Shown one piece after another: positions 63,001-64,000 of a stretch of 64,000 bases of DNA. The stretch comes from Tritrichomonas musculus (lineage: Eukaryota > Parabasalia > Tritrichomonadida > Tritrichomonadidae), in NCBI GenBank assembly GCA_039105265.1, contig JAPFFF010000029.1:1116001-1180000 (forward strand), written 5' to 3'. The number at the start of each line of letters is the position of its first letter. Position 1 is the stretch's first letter. Both the position numbers and the translations under genes were made by a program. The notes under the pieces were generated by a model. It was not told where the DNA came from and made no database searches. It saw only the letters and a program-made list of their open reading frames with translations.

Positions 63001-63328
63001 TTGTTGGACGACTTAAAAGAGAATAAGATGTTTGTGCTTGATCCATAGCTGTTATAGGTCGAATTGTACGAGGTCTTGTTTTTGATTTTGCGGTTTTGTT
63101 ACGAAGAGCAAGAAGTTGAGGATTACGATCTTTTAATTGAGCATCTGAATCTTTATTTCTCGATGAAATAATATCAAATTCATTTGTTGTAGTGTCGAGT
63201 TTTTGAGCGCTCCATAGATTTCGACGAGGATGCGCCGCTGATGCTGATGTATGCAATCCTCTATTAATAACTGTAGGGCGATGTTTTGGAACTTTGATTT
63301 CTGTTTTTGAATCATTTTTCGAGGACAT
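51026..63328 (-). CDS. Dynein heavy chain, axonemal-like, with degenerate AAA1 ATPase site
   Basis: An uninterrupted 4100-residue frame with the dynein layout: tail and linker (1 to about 1380), AAA1 (about 1385), AAA2 P-loop GDINSGKSS (about 1725), AAA3 P-loop GPKSSGKSS (about 2100), AAA4 GDHGSGR (about 2430), stalk coiled coils (about 2640-2755 and 2865-2930) around a microtubule-binding tip (about 2757-2865), AAA5 (about 3140), AAA6 and C-terminal domain. AAA4 with GSGR is normal for axonemal chains. AAA1 is not: the family's GPAGTGKT is GSSSCGKK (about 1410-1417), the Walker B FDEFNR is FHSLHF (about 1463), and sensor I is changed. AAA2's FDGP is FNGP. AAA1 hydrolysis drives the motor in all studied dyneins, so this chain is probably not a motor by itself. 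Confidence 0.93.
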   Translation of the reverse strand: MSSKNDSKTEIKVPKHRPTVINRGLHTSASAAHPRRNLWSAQKLDTTTNEFDIISSRNKDSDAQLKDRNPQLLALRNKTAKSKTRPRTIRPITAMDQAQTSYSLLSRPTTTTFKSTSIPTSVQRVQQSIENERASISFKEDPIAYFAKRKEGGGHQFIYLNYTGNRKDPAFNPYDLEKVPFAEVKEEYFTMSASGVTRILPDGNTEQFSIDIWAKESSIFASIRKLRFFSQYYYWHPFRFWKKFVMKQRYNQITQYIYKHPYWSNSNFFSTMLTILESTSDTMIKKYLLPFIPQKKYTLEELHSTIESNKKSLFEEYSQFLNEVTRIICDLFTTINDPERVKVEDTDFQEIKRKNPNIEQLIVLEQKVHAEKERRIQLVKSEISSLSNFIRMIDYMLLESMAKSCSESWTIAASNISQDKSGIFLIEVSFSDEGKISFNIPLETLIENVRTCLNESFITLNNLPRLNQMSKIVDHIIPKEKVRNWPTFESIRSTDTSYSRIEDTILDLLTASYKSAEESSEMYIEYFTIFRLGKDWTPEESVKFRGGDSTEYNLSKLIGDTDLPTPIVYNRSKEKTVDTTSIRHDIERFKKDSQKMSQFHTCTMRGCLLIDSRQMKNFLTPIPARALETLHSTLCTIFKKKIELLNSIFSYCSKKLKKEPASLEQYVDFCEFTEAVGVITPYLAVEITLTDELRTLLEELEADLYEKTPEIESSKNLLHDAFKIFKNNKQTAKNLKEINEDKFVVALQQRINIHEGQLNKLNEEVMTYPEDIKSAKVDSLLPETKQLKHKVLHLEPEISALQHCQNVMGIELNELSVFQDIKKTVIYNENLYSSIRKYNDVKALMDDVPFAQVDIARFGEEVDSLNNMVLDLRNSNISPNNPSISLLNDLNQKVDFIVPMVDQLKQLANGNMKLRHWNRLFDECGVSNLYTKKITINGLSKLGILSQKEKIQTISSSAQNESQLETDFSNIKMKWIEVQLPLLDSQVKADDSLLLGDVDKLFQEISDAQIRLQQILSVPHVQTIRQEIQDLSEMLENYAHVLDAWITFQSNWTILSCFFAQEETKSILEAKSKRFQTVRRRWMSLVRHTLENTTLYSVCTFPSLLDMLVDNNKILESILSSLNKFIDQKREAMPRLYFLSNDEVLTLFSTTDFAIFDRHLIKLFMHFKSFDYRIQEKPDVSSEPKAPNVQDFSRLKIYGFIGDTLESIVFDQRVFCGGQVEKWIQNLINFLHDFVKSKLEFSLQSYSSISLNDWVLGMPTYIALLTLHVIFTKDIDECFANLDNNSRAFSNYENSLIKKIADLSHTILSPLANSEILKLSAVIALLNSQMSIIRNLSEKVQHNSPKLNWKNRIKLRFNQQKKIITVELGDIEIEHRYEYWASGVQFIYTPSGERALMNLISAMSRGESPYFFGSSSCGKKYMISDIASIFGTYIYDIPSFHNKTNLILERLLIGAARTGFWLTFHSLHFYSQQNLCFLYETVHEIMNKKNAKEKSCYISGNKYEMSSSYPVIFFTGDRTIYQSKTIPHQFRSYLKPVAMSPPDIRLIAEIKLISYGFKASKHISLKLFLVVNSIISTFRYLNLNFVLKPLLSILDNANQLLRILLLTKNQNVVVDYYESSRTAEEFVCARSVYDYFIPRIDTVHIESFFQILYGHFQIFNNYFDFKLNILNRTTFPSDQKDAVLIETIKKVINNKYSSKLSDYLIEKTISLYHMMENHKCIIIYGDINSGKSSLVDILNDTIKALMNQPEDRNIFTNLCQYKIFESFYLNDIWTRMYGEMTTSEEGPAWLTGQLHSFFNNISKADKTHHNILRFNGPLTDKFIRFLNEIMFSSNSQLMRLNSMDSYYVDDNFRVIIETDSINNLNPSMMMNCALLPMNNLQFDKTFSINDPEIVFNRALRNFKGKIDDKTAETFKKLFIQIAPTVVHYVFETENFLSKTEGGNQLISDHMSYLSMELALHYYEQSSMQKKYDESQIKTILILAFYSAFSGIIWPSALNIFDNWIRVTFFIEIPEDWVGFNTPDPFWDFYQRPSIQTLQFYKGKLIPIDFSLLLEKPIQKVRIECPTLKLPSDFSICAAQYLPVICESRLLARKKRHFIIHGPKSSGKSSLLRFVFLHSNDIVPITIPVTNSSNGYTLQKFISSLAPIITKKYMTLHDTKTYALIFDNVPSENLHALEFIRMLVSTSSIPSSSRNDSKYLDFLQVQHFFVIVLTDDISRMPSRFLSQFFIMHLNEPAPQTINYVISQISSQFDISPKLVECFSQFSEQYCNNKECPFIFTRVIELIALLNERAASNERELMFCVRSFLFELNYLLYHKITSVQMKEQLKELYLSNFNDTSLKDLFADILDGNELMYPEINMSNDLSSCSAGIFSRPLSTIRSMLYEKFDEYNKTKGINKFLEWTFHRPVVNEIMLLLRAISYPGTSVVLKGDHGSGRYRLACFVSYLKDCSFYPIPIISPLDDGTSHEKRREQVKKIIQKAMIESIMQTKHTVIFFRIDSKNKVDTNFLSNLFLFHDFYEYFTTSEIDDIYYKVGTLLKIKMEEKQTIYQQIVNSLKLRTHFIVAADYSFESSRYSSFVEIRLPRTDEFNLMCAKDLLKNPSITQIAQQIPENMPILFTKIHSIIRSYCPHIMNCHFEDFLTSFIFYASKCHKSMTEKVSSIKVAIGFKEKIEEEIKIVDEKKKNLDSSLHALNNDDGSYKKKIADQKSEISLRKQQLEDEERLKTAQIKQTREQLLPLKTTMIDLKVRFDLARQRFESISPQQLELVRQSGLNPSPAFKELIEMFCVFMNITPQYEPYGKRLLYDPQFYEQIKERIDPQLVDPSTLEKATLIFTESQFTKSDFDSISMPCSILHDYIDIVYRYASSSAKLNEDTKVYDQLMLEFDDFTHNMATEKGQLSQRNKSLDHELKNLQNSAVTREHLLKEIEVVDSKKRILENIYKGLDVLGDKWKQESDNFDQSIDLVLGNSIIFAAFVTYFGTIKTAKRNELVIDLCDEIKRHGLVANVESPLEFIEGQLALLNAGGFGESESVPEIQNDIRLIKSVPRTPLIIDPDCVILNAFINSGKIVPEFNTIPTSVPLSRSTNPTATSFASISLSNSIMSSITMPNSNSSEMIVVASIKSSNLFKVLKSSAKNGYILLLEDVDFLDFQLIPFLSAFSLSKKVDEISVKNKVIKLDPNFRLFLFTTKIKPIDIPANLRAFTTLVDVSERSLKSVQHDITCCFLSHFDPEMLPRLNSMQRAELMNNLDIMKYERQTLDSIEEITNLIHNDKKYDYLSDDDKIKKLLQAKECYFAATNVVTDFTSILNELKMTVELFTKSIRLCLSFWVTLSRFMPRVRNCHFYSLPQFISLITSTVISLGFHEGILQAEHFNKINASLTNHILKWVLPTMSINESLLFFFISGFECQLFEGLVVEDDLPSIFQHIESEFDGFCDFTVIDWHNGQAIDHLKFTNIVNIFSFVDRYITEIYGSEYKKFFSYFSIESFLSTSSSVPVLIQLNPDDNMKDATQLLEYYITLRSKASSYVSISLCEDPQVLSNSMKLIEESMRKDVTIAIHYSIDSTYISTFLNDVVNMIATRNPNRDFRAVLICSTTNGLPRNILKKCVRVEYEAFPSIRQQMFEIYNHHASAMQSSNSQIVKKQIYSYSLLFSLIRFRMFMSPIGFSFDVPIDEVRLRNFFVRLKELIETTDTNFIPIKNIRDDLLEVEIGGGVFDQYDYKKLKWHVFSCCSADIINDGFCFIDPNSDEIDKWTIPNDVSSLNYSHALEKIPLFATTEILMMNRTIGNLYQNWCMSKWVSKPFIKLSHENELISISEAKSKLNELITSKFPKTIKVSKDSMKTPTQIFLYGEIQLFNKLIVEMEDVINETLCHSKNNEFIELYRRNKFPKKWANDIKMSSSNHFTSFLKYLNKKCKMLSKWLKNSMVPTPVDVRYVSDLKSLMFSYLNEIAIQRQMTTDVLSFEFVFNSDENLKMNKNISIESFDGVNAAAGGLLLSGLSLVAGNWDFNEGKLVLPNSKTQPISSMPELLCVPVKTKGKSQHVFICPLYRSIPSAHFMLENDMNVVDGVAENLQWEIPLKSDVAEKLLVSSGVSLICQKPDIF

Positions 63329-63330
63329 TT

Positions 63331-63335
63331 AATGA
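63331..63335 (-). promoter_or_regulatory. Putative initiator (TCATT) of the dynein gene
   Basis: Minus-strand TCATT whose A lies five bases before the ATG; an overlapping TCATC is just upstream. Fits very short trichomonad leaders, but weak alone. Confidence 0.3.
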
Positions 63336-63459
63336 TGAAATTGCAGATTTTGATAACGAATTTTGATATTTTCAAAAGATTCAATTTGATCATTGAAAAT
63401 TGAATAGAAAAAGAATTTGAAAAAACAAAGAAATTAAAATAAACATTTTATTTATACAT

Positions 63460-64000
63460 TTACATATTAGCATTATCTATTTTCTCCATTGCTCTAGATA
63501 AAGAACCAAGATATTCTTCGATTGTATTTGTCATATCAACAAGCTTGTCTTCAGCTTTAAATCCTGAATTCTTCTTTTGATTTTTTAATTTTTTCTGTTT
63601 ATCTTTTTGAGTTTTTATTTTTTGATTAATTTCACTAAATTCGGCTTCTTGCTTTTGCTTTTCTTTTTCGAGAGTTAATTTCATTTGCTCAAGTTCTTCA
63701 ACTCTTCTTCTCATTTCAGCAAGTTGTTGACGTTTTTCATCTAAATCACGTGAATTTGCTTCAAGTTCTCTTTGTTTTTTGATGTCTTTAGTAATTGGGA
63801 AGCATTTTTCAACTGAATCAGTCAACTTGATTCTATTCTTGTTAATAAAATCGAGTCTATCTTTGCTTTTTTTAACAAGTTTCTCATATGAGATGGCTTC
63901 GAGTTGAACTCTGTCTAGTTCATCACTTGCTTTTTGAACGCAATCTTCAAGTTCTTGAGGATTTAATAAAAGAACTTGATTCATTTGTTCAATTAATTGG
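63460..64000 (-). CDS. Coiled-coil protein, possibly Nuf2-like kinetochore subunit, partial (N-terminus beyond right edge)
   Basis: The frame stays open past the internal ATG at 63984 to the window edge (upstream codons read QLIEQ), so at least 179 C-terminal residues are visible. It is almost wholly coiled coil. The segment LLNPQELEDCVQKASDELDR resembles the Nuf2 block that follows its calponin-homology head (S/NPE.L....E.M...L...K). A long Glu/Lys heptad region and a short non-coiled end (KLVDMTNTIEEYLGSLSRAM) follow. Nuf2 pairs with Ndc80 to hold microtubules at kinetochores. Without the head domain the assignment is tentative; other coiled-coil families are possible. The dynein gene starts 132 bp downstream on the same strand. 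Confidence 0.65.
   Translation of the reverse strand, partial: QLIEQMNQVLLLNPQELEDCVQKASDELDRVQLEAISYEKLVKKSKDRLDFINKNRIKLTDSVEKCFPITKDIKKQRELEANSRDLDEKRQQLAEMRRRVEELEQMKLTLEKEKQKQEAEFSEINQKIKTQKDKQKKLKNQKKNSGFKAEDKLVDMTNTIEEYLGSLSRAMEKIDNANM

Overview
The window looks like nuclear DNA of a parabasalid protist (a trichomonad), possibly Tritrichomonas rather than Trichomonas vaginalis. The evidence is very AT-rich DNA with long A and T homopolymers, long genes without visible introns, very short putative 5' leaders with TCAYW initiator-like sites just upstream of several ATGs, and families expanded in trichomonads: BspA-type leucine-rich repeat proteins, ankyrin/DUF3447 proteins, pseudokinases and Mutator-like (MULE) transposases. 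The species is an inference.

Left third (1-17 kb). An acidic Ser-rich protein runs off the left edge. It is followed by a CDC50 flippase subunit, a small Cys/His zinc protein ending in a strong hairpin region, a decayed ankyrin/DUF3447 gene carrying an out-of-frame 25-bp minisatellite, and a decayed BspA gene. Then come an atypical bromodomain+NET protein, an RBR ubiquitin ligase, and an intact 754-residue BspA-like gene flanked by two inverted paralogues of an unknown 200-residue family.

Middle (17-37 kb). This is transposon-rich: a 1.5-kb TA-flanked non-autonomous element with reiterated internal motifs, a 755-bp MITE, and an EamA-type transporter. Next is the main discovery, a 13.2-kb MULE (23210-36428) with 34-bp terminal inverted repeats and a perfect 9-bp target duplication. 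It holds one intact 1501-residue transposase gene between two large tandem arrays: about 45 units of 63 bp on the left and 23 units of about 126 bp just upstream of the transposase start. A tRNA-Ile(UAU)-like gene lies 170 bp outside the element.

Right half (37-64 kb). This part is mostly housekeeping genes: PLAC8-type Cys-rich protein, eIF4E, tRNA-Arg(ACG), a small KH-like protein, katanin p60 and STT3. A 1.6-kb inverted-repeat element has inserted into a BspA remnant. A pseudokinase follows, then a 4100-residue dynein heavy chain whose main ATPase site (AAA1) has lost its Walker A and Walker B residues, and finally the C-terminal part of a coiled-coil, Nuf2-like protein that runs off the right edge. 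Katanin, dynein and the Nuf2-like protein are all microtubule-related, but they are separate transcription units and the sequence gives no sign of co-regulation.
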